Positions 15,097-23,635 of a stretch of DNA of 49,661 nt are shown piece after piece; positions within the stretch are counted from its first letter, which is position 1, and each line of letters begins with the position of its first letter. Origin of the DNA: Anaerolineae bacterium. Its GTDB lineage: Bacteria > Chloroflexota > Anaerolineae > B4-G1 > SLSP01. Where the stretch lies: positions 1 through 49,661 of the forward strand of contig JAFGFI010000146.1 of assembly GCA_016931185.1 (NCBI GenBank), given 5' to 3'. The translations under genes and the position numbers were made by a program. Under the pieces are notes generated by a model. The model saw only the letters and a program-made list of their open reading frames with translations, did no database searches and was not told the DNA's origin.

Positions 15097-16263
15097 TTAC
15101 AACAGAGTTTGGATGAATTCGACAGTACGGATGGCAATGTATTCCCAGGTAAACTCCTGTGCCAGTTTAGCTGCGTTGTGTCCGAGGCGCGCGCGCGTTT
15201 CGGGATCGCCCCACAACGTCTTTATCGCCTGAGTTAAGGTTACAGGATCTTCAGGTGGAACGAGGATAACATTCTCTTCATTGCGCAGTTGAGGTGTTTC
15301 GTCTTGGGGTAGCGTAGTAACAATAGCATTACCGTGTGCAAGGGCCGCGTGGAGTGTGCCCCGGCGCAAGCTCGCACCATCACGATAAGGCAGCGCGCAA
15401 ATATCTATTCCCAATAGTGCGGCAGAGACGGCTTCGGTGGTTACATAGCCGGTGCGATGGACGTGATTTTCCAGATGCAGGCATTCGATCAAAGCATCAA
15501 TCTCATCGGCATATTGAGCATTGGTGATATCGCTGGTGCCAGTACGTCCCCCGACGAAGAGGAGATGTGCCGGATAATTTTCTCCAACCAGACTTGCTAA
15601 AGTGGTAAGTAAAGTTTCTATGCCTTTACTATGATTTAAAAAGCCAAAGAATCCAATTAACATATCTTCAGGTGCAAAGCCTTGTGTAGCTCGCCAGGTG
15701 GCCCTCTCATAATCTGCGGGTGGCATTGGCGCGATGTTACTGCCTATGGGTATGAGGCGTACAGGAGGCAGTTTATCGTGTGCAATTTCCTGGGTAATGC
15801 GGGTGTAATCGCCACTATTGGTGACGATAATGCCATTTGAATATTGCGCCAATTGCCATACCATCCACTGGCGCAATGGCCCGGCCTTTGGGAAAAGATA
15901 AGGGGGTAATAAGTCGTGATAGGTGGTGAGAACAGGCGTCCCTGACATGTGAACCTGGCGCGGATACAGGTTGATGTTGCCTTTCATTTGATAAGCAGCA
16001 GCCTGGTATTGGATATTCACTATATCAGGCGTAACTTGTTCGAGCCACCGATCTATCCGGCGGTGTATCCCCAGCCCCCATGTGTGAAAGTGACGATAAA
16101 TGTGTAATCCATTTTCTTGTGTGGTCGTCGCGTTACCGGTTGCTGTGGTCAGGATATGGATCTCATGACCCTGAGCATTGAGGGCCAGTCCTAGTTGCCG
16201 CGTAAATGCACCAACGCCGCCTTCCATTGGTGGATATTCACCGGTAATGATGGCTATACGCAT
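15097..16263 (-). CDS. GT4-family glycosyltransferase
   Basis: A 388-residue GT-B-fold enzyme. The N-terminus MRIAIITGEYPPMEGGVGAF is the classic donor-independent Rossmann start of GT4 enzymes. The C-terminal domain has LIGFFGFLNHSKGIETLL and HRTGYVT, then a stretch from ALPYRDGASLRRGTLHAALA to NVILVPPEDP that contains the family's Glu-rich nucleotide-sugar site. It should add a sugar from a nucleotide-sugar on the cytoplasmic face, probably building a precursor that the downstream GT-C and YfhO-like proteins use. It is the first gene of the minus-strand cluster. AGGAGG lies eight bases before the ATG. The exact sugar cannot be read from the sequence. Confidence 0.88.
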   Translation of the reverse strand: MRIAIITGEYPPMEGGVGAFTRQLGLALNAQGHEIHILTTATGNATTTQENGLHIYRHFHTWGLGIHRRIDRWLEQVTPDIVNIQYQAAAYQMKGNINLYPRQVHMSGTPVLTTYHDLLPPYLFPKAGPLRQWMVWQLAQYSNGIIVTNSGDYTRITQEIAHDKLPPVRLIPIGSNIAPMPPADYERATWRATQGFAPEDMLIGFFGFLNHSKGIETLLTTLASLVGENYPAHLLFVGGRTGTSDITNAQYADEIDALIECLHLENHVHRTGYVTTEAVSAALLGIDICALPYRDGASLRRGTLHAALAHGNAIVTTLPQDETPQLRNEENVILVPPEDPVTLTQAIKTLWGDPETRARLGHNAAKLAQEFTWEYIAIRTVEFIQTLL

Positions 16264-16319
16264 CTAATTTTCCTCCTTTCGGGAAGTAGTCATAAGGGCA
16301 AAGTCATACAGACTCCTAA

Positions 16320-16363
16320 ACCCGTCGGATTTCTGAATCCGCCGGATTTTTGAATCCGCATCA
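16320..16363. repeat. Small palindromic repeats CGGATTYCTGAATCCG
   Basis: Two adjacent copies of an inverted repeat (CGGATTTCTGAATCCG, then CGGATTTTTGAATCCG) lie upstream of the GT4 gene, with a partial third copy (GGCGGATTCTGAAT) near 16453. They can form short hairpins. No function is assigned. Confidence 0.5.
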
Positions 16364-16469
16364 TAGCGATTGTACTTGAATTGGTGAATAAGCCAAGATA
16401 CTTCTTTTTCTCCATTGCGTTTCGTGGTATGATGCAGCGAGTGGCGAATACCGGCGGATTCTGAATTTG

Positions 16470-16652
16470 GTATGCGTTTAGTTTTGTGAGCAAACGGTGC
16501 CATTGACGGCAGCAAAGCGGCTAAAGCCGCAGGAAAGAGGTATTTTTTTGTTGGCGGGCGTAGCCCGCCAACAAAAAAATACCCCCAAACCCGCGTTTCT
16601 GTTTGGAGCAGGTGACAGAAAACGGTAATTGCTCACAAAACTAAATGGTTAC
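16470..16652. mobile_element. Non-autonomous MITE-like element with IS66-type ends
   Basis: A 183-base element in the divergent spacer. Its ends are GTATGCG plus TTTAGTTTTGTGAGCAA on the left (16470-16493) and the inverse, TTGCTCACAAAACTAAA plus TGGTTAC, on the right (16629-16652). The inner 17 bases match perfectly and the outer GTA is shared. An 8-base direct repeat TGAATTTG flanks it exactly (16462-16469 and 16653-16660). Ends starting GTAA with 8-base target duplications are typical of the IS66 family. The element has no transposase, so it would be mobilised in trans. It contains a 21-bp perfect hairpin (16539-16583). One caution: TGAATTTG also occurs by itself at 16691-16698. Confidence 0.65.
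16539..16583. repeat. Perfect 21-bp hairpin inside the MITE-like element
   Basis: The arms 16539-16559 and 16563-16583 are perfectly complementary with a 3-base loop (GTA). Each arm has a GC-rich apex (GGCGGGC/GCCCGCC) and a run of seven T or A, so it looks like a bidirectional intrinsic terminator. It separates the minus-strand glycan cluster from the plus-strand rdgB operon. Confidence 0.8.
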
Positions 16653-16725
16653 TGAATTTGTATTAAATGGGGAACATGTTCGTTCTTCTCTGAATTTGTC
16701 ATTGTTTCCTGGGAGGTTGATGGGA

Positions 16726-17322
16726 ATGGTACGTTTATTATTGGCGACGCATAATAAGGGAAAGCAGCGTGAATGGCGCGCGTTGTTGGATGGTCTGGAT
16801 TTTGAACTGGTATTGCCTGATGAAATAGGGGTGAGTGATGAGGTAGAAGAGATAGGAGAGACTTACTTGGACAATGCTCTCTTGAAAGCCAGCGCATTAG
16901 CGGCGGCCTCTGGCCTACCTGCGCTGGCAGATGATTCAGGGTTAGAAGTAGACGCATTGGAGGGCGCGCCCGGTGTGCGATCGGCGCGCTACCAACTCGG
17001 CACCGATGTGGTGCGGTATCGCGCTTTGCTCAATGCGCTCGTGGGTGTTCCAATAGAAGCTCGAACGGCGCGTTTCCGTTGTGTGACCGCACTGGTATTG
17101 CCCGACGGACGTGAGTTTGCCACAGAGGGGGTATGTGAGGGTGTGATTGCTACCGGGTCCGTAGGAGAGGGGGGATTTGGATATGATCCTGTTTTTTACC
17201 TCCCTGATCGGGGATGTACAATGGCAGAACTACCGGTAGAGGTTAAGAATCATATCAGCCACCGCGCCCGCGCGGCTCAGTCGCTGCGTCCTATTTTGAC
17301 TCAGATGTTAGGAGAGGGGTAG
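16726..17322 (+). CDS. rdgB: RdgB/HAM1 non-canonical purine NTP pyrophosphatase
   Basis: A 198-residue enzyme that hydrolyses XTP, dITP and ITP to the monophosphates, cleaning the nucleotide pool in the cytoplasm. The N-terminal LLATHNKGKQREW is the family's substrate loop. ADDSGLEVDALEGAPGVRSARY carries the metal and base site. GFGYDPVFY and SHRARA are the other conserved blocks. The ATG at 16726 is chosen because GGGAGG (16711-16716) lies nine bases upstream and the protein then starts MVRLLLATHN, as in the family; an upstream in-frame ATG at 16645 falls inside the MITE terminal repeat. The next gene starts directly after its stop codon. Confidence 0.93.
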   Translation: MVRLLLATHNKGKQREWRALLDGLDFELVLPDEIGVSDEVEEIGETYLDNALLKASALAAASGLPALADDSGLEVDALEGAPGVRSARYQLGTDVVRYRALLNALVGVPIEARTARFRCVTALVLPDGREFATEGVCEGVIATGSVGEGGFGYDPVFYLPDRGCTMAELPVEVKNHISHRARAAQSLRPILTQMLGEG

Positions 17323-17868
17323 ATGTTTGAATGGATGTGGTCGACACTTCTCGCGGTGACTTTGGGAAGTGCAATCACTTGGGAGGCAACTACCCGGCTT
17401 CATATCGGGCTTTATCTGTTGTCAATGGGTGTTGCGTTTTTGGGACAATGGTTAGTACGACGAAAGTGGCCGGAAGGATCGTGGCTTTTGCATCCCTTGT
17501 GGGTAACGCTTGCGGGATGGGGGCAGATGGTGGTCGTGCCCGGTAATGTGTGTTGGACGTGGGCATGGTTGTGGGAGGGCCTGCCACTTGCGGGCCTGGC
17601 TTATTTGGTGAGCACCGGCTGGCGAGCAGTACTCGGTGGACGCGACCCCCTTCTGTCGTTCATTCCCTGGATTATCCTGGTTTTCGCTTATGGGATGTGG
17701 ATTGCGGCTGTTATCTTTGCCATAGCCCCATTGTGGACGTTATTAATTATTCTTCCATTACTGCTGATTAGACGCGAAATGCGTGAGGGGGCATTGCCCT
17801 CTCGTTCCTATATACTTATTGAGATATTTCTTATTGTAGGGTATCTAATTCAAGGCATTACATATTAG
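17323..17868 (+). CDS. Small polytopic membrane protein, function unknown
   Basis: A 181-residue protein with about five or six hydrophobic segments rich in Trp, separated by short loops (VRRKWPEG, GGRDPLL, RREMREG). The start ATG follows the rdgB stop with no spacing, and GGAGAGGGG at the end of rdgB serves as ribosome binding site, so the two are translationally coupled. I do not recognise the family. Context gives no clear role beyond co-expression with rdgB. Confidence 0.7.
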   Translation: MFEWMWSTLLAVTLGSAITWEATTRLHIGLYLLSMGVAFLGQWLVRRKWPEGSWLLHPLWVTLAGWGQMVVVPGNVCWTWAWLWEGLPLAGLAYLVSTGWRAVLGGRDPLLSFIPWIILVFAYGMWIAAVIFAIAPLWTLLIILPLLLIRREMREGALPSRSYILIEIFLIVGYLIQGITY

Positions 17869-18052
17869 TCAATCATTGGACTTGTAATTTTTATTTCTAA
17901 TTTCTAATTTCTTGTTTTCAGGGGAATGGCCCGTTAACGCGGTACATTCACCGGCGGTTGGATGGAAATTTAAGACGAAACCAAGTTTTCAAGAGTTTTT
18001 ACGATTTGCCAATTTTCGATCTATCAATTTGCGATTTTCAAGGGGGGATATC

Positions 18053-19345
18053 ATGGACGTTGTAGCTTTGGAACACGATTTGCGTACGTATCGTCCTGAG
18101 GGGATGACTGATTTGCCCTCAGATTTTATTTGGCCTCGATACGAAGGGCTGTCGGTAGGAAATTTGATGGGGACAGTGGCCCAGATCTTGGGGGCAACGT
18201 TGCCGGCTGCATTACCTCCGCTTCGGTCAGATTTATTGGATGGGATGGTGGATGGGGTGCAGCGCGTAGTATTGCTCATTATGGATGGTTTGGGATGGGA
18301 ACAATTGCAAAGTGTTATGGCGCGTCATCCTGATTTATATTTTCACGCGTTGGCGGCGCGCGGGCGATTTTTACCCCTCACGACTACATTTCTCTCCACG
18401 ACTAACAGCGTGTTAAGCACGATTTGGACGGCCCATCCGCCAATAGAACATGGTTTGTTGGCGTATGAGATGTTCATCCGCGAGTGGGCAATGGCGGTTG
18501 AGTCCATCGGGTTTTCCTCGGTGCATGAGCCTTTTGCAGGTACATTGTTGCAGTGGGACTTTGATCCGGAGATGTTCTTGCCAGTGGATTCGGTTAGCCA
18601 GATCCTTGCTAAACAGGAACTCCCTGTTTATTCGGTGACCCAGAAGCGCATTAGCAGCACGCCGTTATCGCGAATGCATTTCCGCGAGGCACGCGAGGTG
18701 TTTGGGTACGGGAGTGTATCGGAATTTTGGTTCATGTTGCGTAAGGTGTTGCGTGAGCATCAGAATGAGCGGTTTGTATTGAGTGGCTATTGGAGCGCGG
18801 TGGACTCCTTGGCCCATCAGTATGGTCCATTGGATGAGAGCGGGGATATGGAAACCGTATCCATCGCGACCTTGATGGAGCAGCTTTTCTTCGACCGGTT
18901 GGCGCCGGCGGATTGTGAAGGGACACTCCTGTTACTCACCGCTGACCACGGGCAAATCACTACGCCCCCGGAGTCCGCGATTTTGTTGGACGAGCATCCC
19001 GTTCTAAATGATGGATTATTGTTGCGTCCCTTGGGGGAGTCACGCGTGCCTTTCTTTTATGTGCGATCGGGGCAGTATGATAATGTTTGGTCATATCTCA
19101 CTACAAATTTCTCCGAGCAGTTTGTTTTTATGTCCAGGTCTGAGGTGCTTGAACGTGGTCTCTTAGGACCGGGCAAACTTTATGCTGAGGTGCCACACCG
19201 GTTGGGGGACATTGTGGGTCTGGCGCGGGGACACGCTTTTTTTGAACGCAGCAAAGAGGGCCGGGATCGCTTGCGCGGCAGGCATGGAGGCCTGACGCCG
19301 CAGGAGATGTTGGTGCCGTTGTTAGCCTTGCGGTTGGATAGCTGA
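18053..19345 (+). CDS. Alkaline phosphatase-superfamily phosphodiesterase / nucleotide pyrophosphatase-like
   Basis: A 430-residue protein of the type I phosphodiesterase/nucleotide pyrophosphatase group (PF01663-like). LLIMDGLGWEQL gives the first metal Asp. TTFLSTTNSVLSTIWTA holds the nucleophile Thr/Ser region, followed by HPPIEHGLLAYE. SVDSLAHQYGP-like (AVDSLAHQYGP) and LTADHGQITTP give the remaining metal ligands. There is no signal peptide, so it probably acts in the cytoplasm. The start at 18053 has AGGGGGG six bases upstream. The DNA before it (18001-18040) is a degenerate octad array (CGATTTGC-type), so the longer frame opening at 17912 is unlikely to be translated. The substrate is unknown. 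Confidence 0.8.
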   Translation: MDVVALEHDLRTYRPEGMTDLPSDFIWPRYEGLSVGNLMGTVAQILGATLPAALPPLRSDLLDGMVDGVQRVVLLIMDGLGWEQLQSVMARHPDLYFHALAARGRFLPLTTTFLSTTNSVLSTIWTAHPPIEHGLLAYEMFIREWAMAVESIGFSSVHEPFAGTLLQWDFDPEMFLPVDSVSQILAKQELPVYSVTQKRISSTPLSRMHFREAREVFGYGSVSEFWFMLRKVLREHQNERFVLSGYWSAVDSLAHQYGPLDESGDMETVSIATLMEQLFFDRLAPADCEGTLLLLTADHGQITTPPESAILLDEHPVLNDGLLLRPLGESRVPFFYVRSGQYDNVWSYLTTNFSEQFVFMSRSEVLERGLLGPGKLYAEVPHRLGDIVGLARGHAFFERSKEGRDRLRGRHGGLTPQEMLVPLLALRLDS

Positions 19346-19387
19346 CGAATGACAGATTGCGAATGATGAATGAGGGGGACAAGGGGT

Positions 19388-20419
19388 ATGCGGCGAATAC
19401 GATTAGTGCTGGTAGGATTGGGAAATTTGGGACGGCGTTTTTGTGAAATTTTATTGGAGAAAGATACCTTGTTGCGCGCCCGGTATGGGATTGAATTGGC
19501 GATTGTAGGTGCGGCGGATAGTCGAGGGACAGTTTATGATCCGCTGGGATTGGATGTGGCACGTGTGGTGGCATTAAAGCGGGCAGGGGGATCTGTTGCC
19601 CTATATCCTGGAGCGCGCCAGGGAGCAAATGCATTGTCGTTGGTTGAAGAGGCGGAAGCGGATATGTTGCTGGAAGCCTCTCCCGTGAATTTGCGCCATG
19701 GTGCGGAGCCAGGGCTGACGTGTATCCGTACCGCATTACAGAGGGGAATGCACGTCGTCACGCCGAATAAAGGCCCATTGGTATTGGCCTATCGCGAATT
19801 GCATGATCTTGCTCTAGTTCATGGTGTAAAACTGCGCTTTGATGGAACGGTTGCGGGTGGGCTACCAGCAGTGAATCTGGGGCAACGCGATTTACGCGGG
19901 GCCGAGATTTATGGCCTTGAAGCGGTGCCCAACTTGGTGACAGGTTATATTATGGACCTATTAGCGGCAGGTGTGGCGCGCGATGTAGCCCTAGAGCAGG
20001 CTCATGAGGAAGGCGTGCTGGAAGCCGATGCCTCGTGGGATTTAGATGGCTGGGATGCGGCGGGGAAACTTGTCATTTTGGTGAACGCGACATTAGGGTA
20101 TAATGCCACATTGGATGATGTAGCGCGTACCGGCATTATGGACTTAGATGATGCGGATCTGGTCTCGGCCTATAAACGCGGGTACCGCTATCGACTCCTG
20201 GCGCGGGCGGAGCGCCGTGCCGATGGTACTTATGCTCTCTCTGTTGCCCCTGTGCCCTTGCCCCCGGAGCATCCCCTGGGCCGGTTAGGGCAAAAGCAAA
20301 TGGGTGTGGTCTTTGCTACTGATATTTATGGCACGCTCACGGCCATCATCGATGAACCTACACCTGTGCCCTCCGCTGCCACAATGTTGCGAGATGTGTT
20401 AGATATTTGTGAGGATTGA
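19388..20419 (+). CDS. Homoserine dehydrogenase, short form without ACT domain
   Basis: A 343-residue enzyme that reduces aspartate semialdehyde to homoserine, at the branch point to threonine and methionine. The NAD(P) fold opens LVLVGLGNLGRRF. The block from HVVTPNKGPL to KLRFDGTVAGGLPAV and the catalytic stretch DLDGWDAAGKLVILVN match the family. The protein ends right after the dehydrogenase core, so the regulatory ACT domain of longer enzymes is missing and threonine feedback is probably absent or different. The ATG at 19388 is preferred, with GAGGGGG nine bases upstream; an ATG at 19370 is in frame. Heptad-like repeats (CGAATGA) lie just before the gene. Confidence 0.88.
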   Translation: MRRIRLVLVGLGNLGRRFCEILLEKDTLLRARYGIELAIVGAADSRGTVYDPLGLDVARVVALKRAGGSVALYPGARQGANALSLVEEAEADMLLEASPVNLRHGAEPGLTCIRTALQRGMHVVTPNKGPLVLAYRELHDLALVHGVKLRFDGTVAGGLPAVNLGQRDLRGAEIYGLEAVPNLVTGYIMDLLAAGVARDVALEQAHEEGVLEADASWDLDGWDAAGKLVILVNATLGYNATLDDVARTGIMDLDDADLVSAYKRGYRYRLLARAERRADGTYALSVAPVPLPPEHPLGRLGQKQMGVVFATDIYGTLTAIIDEPTPVPSAATMLRDVLDICED

Positions 20420-20745
20420 AGATATTGTTTAGCGATATTTTTTTGTTGTTTGAAAAAAATGAGCAAAAAACGGATTTAATAAATCTGGCAATCCTTTAAT
20501 GTATTTCCATAGCTTGTTTTCGTGGTATATAAGCTATTTCTCTTTCCTCTTCTCCTAATAAAACTACATTCTATCAAAAGTAATAAATCCTCTTTTTTCC
20601 TGTTTCTTAATCTAATGAATTCATAATCAATTTGTAACCCCAGTTATATTAAATTGAGGTACGATAAGTAAGAGATGGTGAATTGCGGATTATAGAGTAT
20701 CTCGCGTGAGATTTTTTAACTTTCAACTTTTTAGGGGAGAAGGGG
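20420..20745. other. AT-rich spacer between hom and the histidine kinase gene
   Basis: This 326-base stretch is AT-rich with several A or T runs. I find no convincing terminator hairpin, no consensus promoter and no coding frame with a ribosome binding site. It presumably carries the kinase promoter, since a GGGGAGAAGGGG ribosome binding site precedes 20746. Confidence 0.5.
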
Positions 20746-23559
20746 ATGGTAGATTCTACGTTACTTACCCGGACTGATCTGGAATTTGAGAACGCGCAGC
20801 TTTTGCAGCAGGTGGCAGCGCGCCAGCAGGAGGCGTTTGCATTGGAGTCTTACAATGCGTTGCTGTATAGCGTGATGACGGCTATGCGCTATTTGGTAAC
20901 TGCTGATGATTTTAACACGGCGCTGCAGAAGGTGTTGTCAGTTTTGTCTGTGGCATTGGATGTAGAGCGGGGTTACATCTATGAGCAATACACGCACCCT
21001 GAGAGCGGCGAACGTTTGATGAGTCAACGGTTTGTGTGGGTGTGTTCTGGGGGAGAGACCCTATCTGAGAGCGCAGGATCGCAGAATCTCACTTACGGTG
21101 ATTTGTTTGTCCTTTGGCATTCACAGTTGACAGAGGGTGTGTGTATCCACGGGTTAGTGACAATGTTTCCACCTGCCGAGCGCGCGTTACTTGAGGCGCA
21201 AGGTACGGCTTCGGTGTTAGTGTTGCCTATCCTGGTGCAAGCCCGTCTATGGGGCTGTCTGCGTTTTGATGTCCAATATGCAGAACGAACCTGGTCTGAG
21301 CGTGAGATTGCGGCGTTGGAGGCTGCGGCAGATAGTATTGGCGGCGCGATTCAACGGCAGCAGATGGAACGAGATTTGCAGCGGCGGAGCCGTAACCTCG
21401 CGCTGATTAACCATGCCAGCCAGGCATTTAGTTCGACGTTGGATTTGGATTATGTGTTGGTCACAGTACTTGACGAAGTACGACGTCTATTAGATGTAGT
21501 GGCATGCTCCATCTGGTTGATGGATTTTGAAACGGATGAATTGGTCTGCCGGCAGGCTACCGGACCGCAGGCGGATATTGTGCGTGGCTGGCGGCTGGCG
21601 CCAGGAGAGGGTTTTGTGGGTCATGTGGTGCGTTATGGAGAAAGCCTGATTGTGCCCGATTTGCGGCAGGATGCCCGCCACTTCAAAGCTGTGGATCAGC
21701 ATACCGGTTTGCAGTTGCGCTCGATTTTGACCACTCCCCTCCATGTAAATCAGGAAGTAATCGGAGTACTCCAGGTTGTGGATACCAAAGTTAACCGTTT
21801 TTCCTCTTCGGATTTGGAGTTCTTGGAACCATTAGCCGCCTCGGCAGCGATAGCGATTGAGAATGCGTTTTTGTATGGCGAGACTGAGGTATTGCGGGCC
21901 TTCAACGAGAATATTGTACAAAGTATGGAAGAAGGGATTTTGTTGGCCGACGGTGACGGGTATATCACGTTTGTGAATGCCAAGATGCGGGAACTCGTGG
22001 GGTATGCACCGGAGGATCTAATTGGGCGGCACTGGACAATCCTGATACCGCCAGAGTATGTGGCGGAAGCGCGGAAGGAAATCACCAGATGTATGCAGGG
22101 TGCGCTATCTGGTATGGATGGAACACCGGATTACACCAGTCGGTATGAATCTATGCTATTGATGCAGGATGGACAGCGTGTCCCGGTTTTGGTCAGTACC
22201 CGTCCTCTCTCGGGTGAATTGCCGCGTAGCGGGAATGGAGAGGGCTTTGCCGGAGTGTTGACGGTGTTTACCGATATCACTGAGCGACGGCGTGCTGAGG
22301 AAGTACTCCGGCAGCGATATGAGGAACTGATTACACTGAATAGTATTGCGACTACGCTGGGACAATCCCTGAACTTATCAAATGCGCTGGCTGCGACTTT
22401 GGGGAAAGTGTTGGATGTGCTGGATATCAAGGGGGGCTGGATTCATTTGCTGGACCGGGAGGGACCGCGATTGTCATTGGTTGTGCAGCGGGGATGTTCT
22501 CCAGAGATGGCATCCGAAATGCAATCCGTGGAGGTGGGAGAGGGGTTTGTCGGAAATGTCGTGCAGTTGGGGCAGCCGGTGATTCTGGCCGAAGTGCCGG
22601 AGCAGCCTTACCTGGGGATTGCGCCTGGGGCATGTGTGGGATTGCACGCTTTTGCGGCTTTACCGGCTAAGGCAAAAGATCGGGTCTTGGGAGTATTAGG
22701 CGTTTTTAGCCATACGCCACGGCGGCTGAATTCGCAAGAGATTCAGTTGTTAACGGCGATCGCACATCATATCGGGGTGGCTGTGGAAAATGCGCGGTTG
22801 GCCGAGGAAGCGTCGGAGATTGAGATTCTGCGCGAGGTGAATCGCTTGCGCTCGGAGTTGATCGCTAATGTCTCCCACGAGTTGCGCACCCCGTTAGGAT
22901 TGGTTAAGGTGTTCTGCACTTCCTTATTGATGGATGATGTGGATTTTGATCAAGAGACACGATTGAAGTTCTTGCTTGGTATTGATGAGCAGACGGATCG
23001 CTTAGAAGTAATTGTAGATAATCTGTTGGATCTTTCGCGGGTGGAGAGTGGTCGTTTGCACCTGGATTTGCAACCGGTAGACTTGGGAAAGCTGGCAGCG
23101 GATACCGTAAAAGCCATGGAAGTGGATATGAAGTCTACAACGATGCAGTTACCTGAAGTGCCCCGGACGCCGCATCGTTTTGTAGTAGATTTGCCTGATC
23201 ATCCCCTGATTGTGAATATAGATGCCAAACGCATTGAACAAGTATTGCGCAATTTATTAAGTAATGCTGTAAAATACTCACCTAATGGGGGCAAGATTAT
23301 TGTCCAGGTACGTGGAGATAAATGGCAGATCTTAGTTCGAGTCAGCGATGAGGGCATTGGTATCCCCTCACAGGATGTGGAACGGATTTTCGAGCGGTTT
23401 TACCGGGTGAAGAATGAGACCACTTACAGTACACACGGCACAGGGCTGGGGTTATCGGTATGTCGTGGTATCGTCAAGGCGCACGGTGGGCGCATTTGGG
23501 TGGATAGTACCCTCGGCGTAGGGAGTAATTTTTATTTTACAATTCCGGTGATGGAATAA
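20746..23559 (+). CDS. Soluble multi-sensor histidine kinase (GAF-GAF-PAS-GAF-HisKA-HATPase)
   Basis: A 937-residue sensor kinase with no membrane segment, so it senses cytoplasmic signals. In order: a coiled N-terminus; GAF (about 45-215); GAF (about 230-380, ending TPLHVNQEVIGVLQVVD); PAS (about 385-510, GILLADGDGYITFVNAKM); GAF (about 525-690); HisKA with H-box NVSHELRTPLG (phospho-acceptor His711); HATPase_c with N-box NLLSNAVKYSPNGG, G1 VSDEGIGIP and G2 HGTGLGLSVCRGI. The ligands of the GAF domains cannot be read. It forms a two-component pair with the response regulator 76 bases downstream. The spacer holds a near-perfect hairpin starting at its stop codon. Confidence 0.93.
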   Translation: MVDSTLLTRTDLEFENAQLLQQVAARQQEAFALESYNALLYSVMTAMRYLVTADDFNTALQKVLSVLSVALDVERGYIYEQYTHPESGERLMSQRFVWVCSGGETLSESAGSQNLTYGDLFVLWHSQLTEGVCIHGLVTMFPPAERALLEAQGTASVLVLPILVQARLWGCLRFDVQYAERTWSEREIAALEAAADSIGGAIQRQQMERDLQRRSRNLALINHASQAFSSTLDLDYVLVTVLDEVRRLLDVVACSIWLMDFETDELVCRQATGPQADIVRGWRLAPGEGFVGHVVRYGESLIVPDLRQDARHFKAVDQHTGLQLRSILTTPLHVNQEVIGVLQVVDTKVNRFSSSDLEFLEPLAASAAIAIENAFLYGETEVLRAFNENIVQSMEEGILLADGDGYITFVNAKMRELVGYAPEDLIGRHWTILIPPEYVAEARKEITRCMQGALSGMDGTPDYTSRYESMLLMQDGQRVPVLVSTRPLSGELPRSGNGEGFAGVLTVFTDITERRRAEEVLRQRYEELITLNSIATTLGQSLNLSNALAATLGKVLDVLDIKGGWIHLLDREGPRLSLVVQRGCSPEMASEMQSVEVGEGFVGNVVQLGQPVILAEVPEQPYLGIAPGACVGLHAFAALPAKAKDRVLGVLGVFSHTPRRLNSQEIQLLTAIAHHIGVAVENARLAEEASEIEILREVNRLRSELIANVSHELRTPLGLVKVFCTSLLMDDVDFDQETRLKFLLGIDEQTDRLEVIVDNLLDLSRVESGRLHLDLQPVDLGKLAADTVKAMEVDMKSTTMQLPEVPRTPHRFVVDLPDHPLIVNIDAKRIEQVLRNLLSNAVKYSPNGGKIIVQVRGDKWQILVRVSDEGIGIPSQDVERIFERFYRVKNETTYSTHGTGLGLSVCRGIVKAHGGRIWVDSTLGVGSNFYFTIPVME

Positions 23560-23612
23560 CGAATAACAAATGATGAATCATAAATATAATCTGTAATTTG
23601 TGATTCGTTATT
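23555..23612. repeat. Intercistronic hairpin built from heptads, between kinase and regulator genes
   Basis: The arms 23555-23571 and 23596-23612 are 17 bases each and pair with one mismatch. The left arm contains the kinase stop codon. The whole stretch has a 7-base rhythm (ATAACGA, ATAACAA, ATGATGA, ATCATAA, ATATAAT, CTGTAAT, TTGTGAT, TCGTTAT). There is no T-run, so it is more likely an mRNA-stabilising or processing structure than a terminator. Confidence 0.6.
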
Positions 23613-23635
23613 GATAATGGGCATGGGGGATGGCG

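Noticed and set aside
16264..16515. Small minus-strand frames in the divergent spacer
   Set aside because: They run through palindromic repeats and the MITE end, have no family features and no convincing ribosome binding site.
16645..16725. Extended rdgB N-terminus from the ATG at 16645
   Set aside because: That ATG lies at the MITE end, and the added 27 residues do not belong to the family. GGGAGG spacing favours 16726.
17912..18052. Extended N-terminus of the phosphodiesterase-like protein
   Set aside because: The added part is encoded by degenerate octads and AT-rich spacer, while AGGGGGG directly precedes the ATG at 18053.
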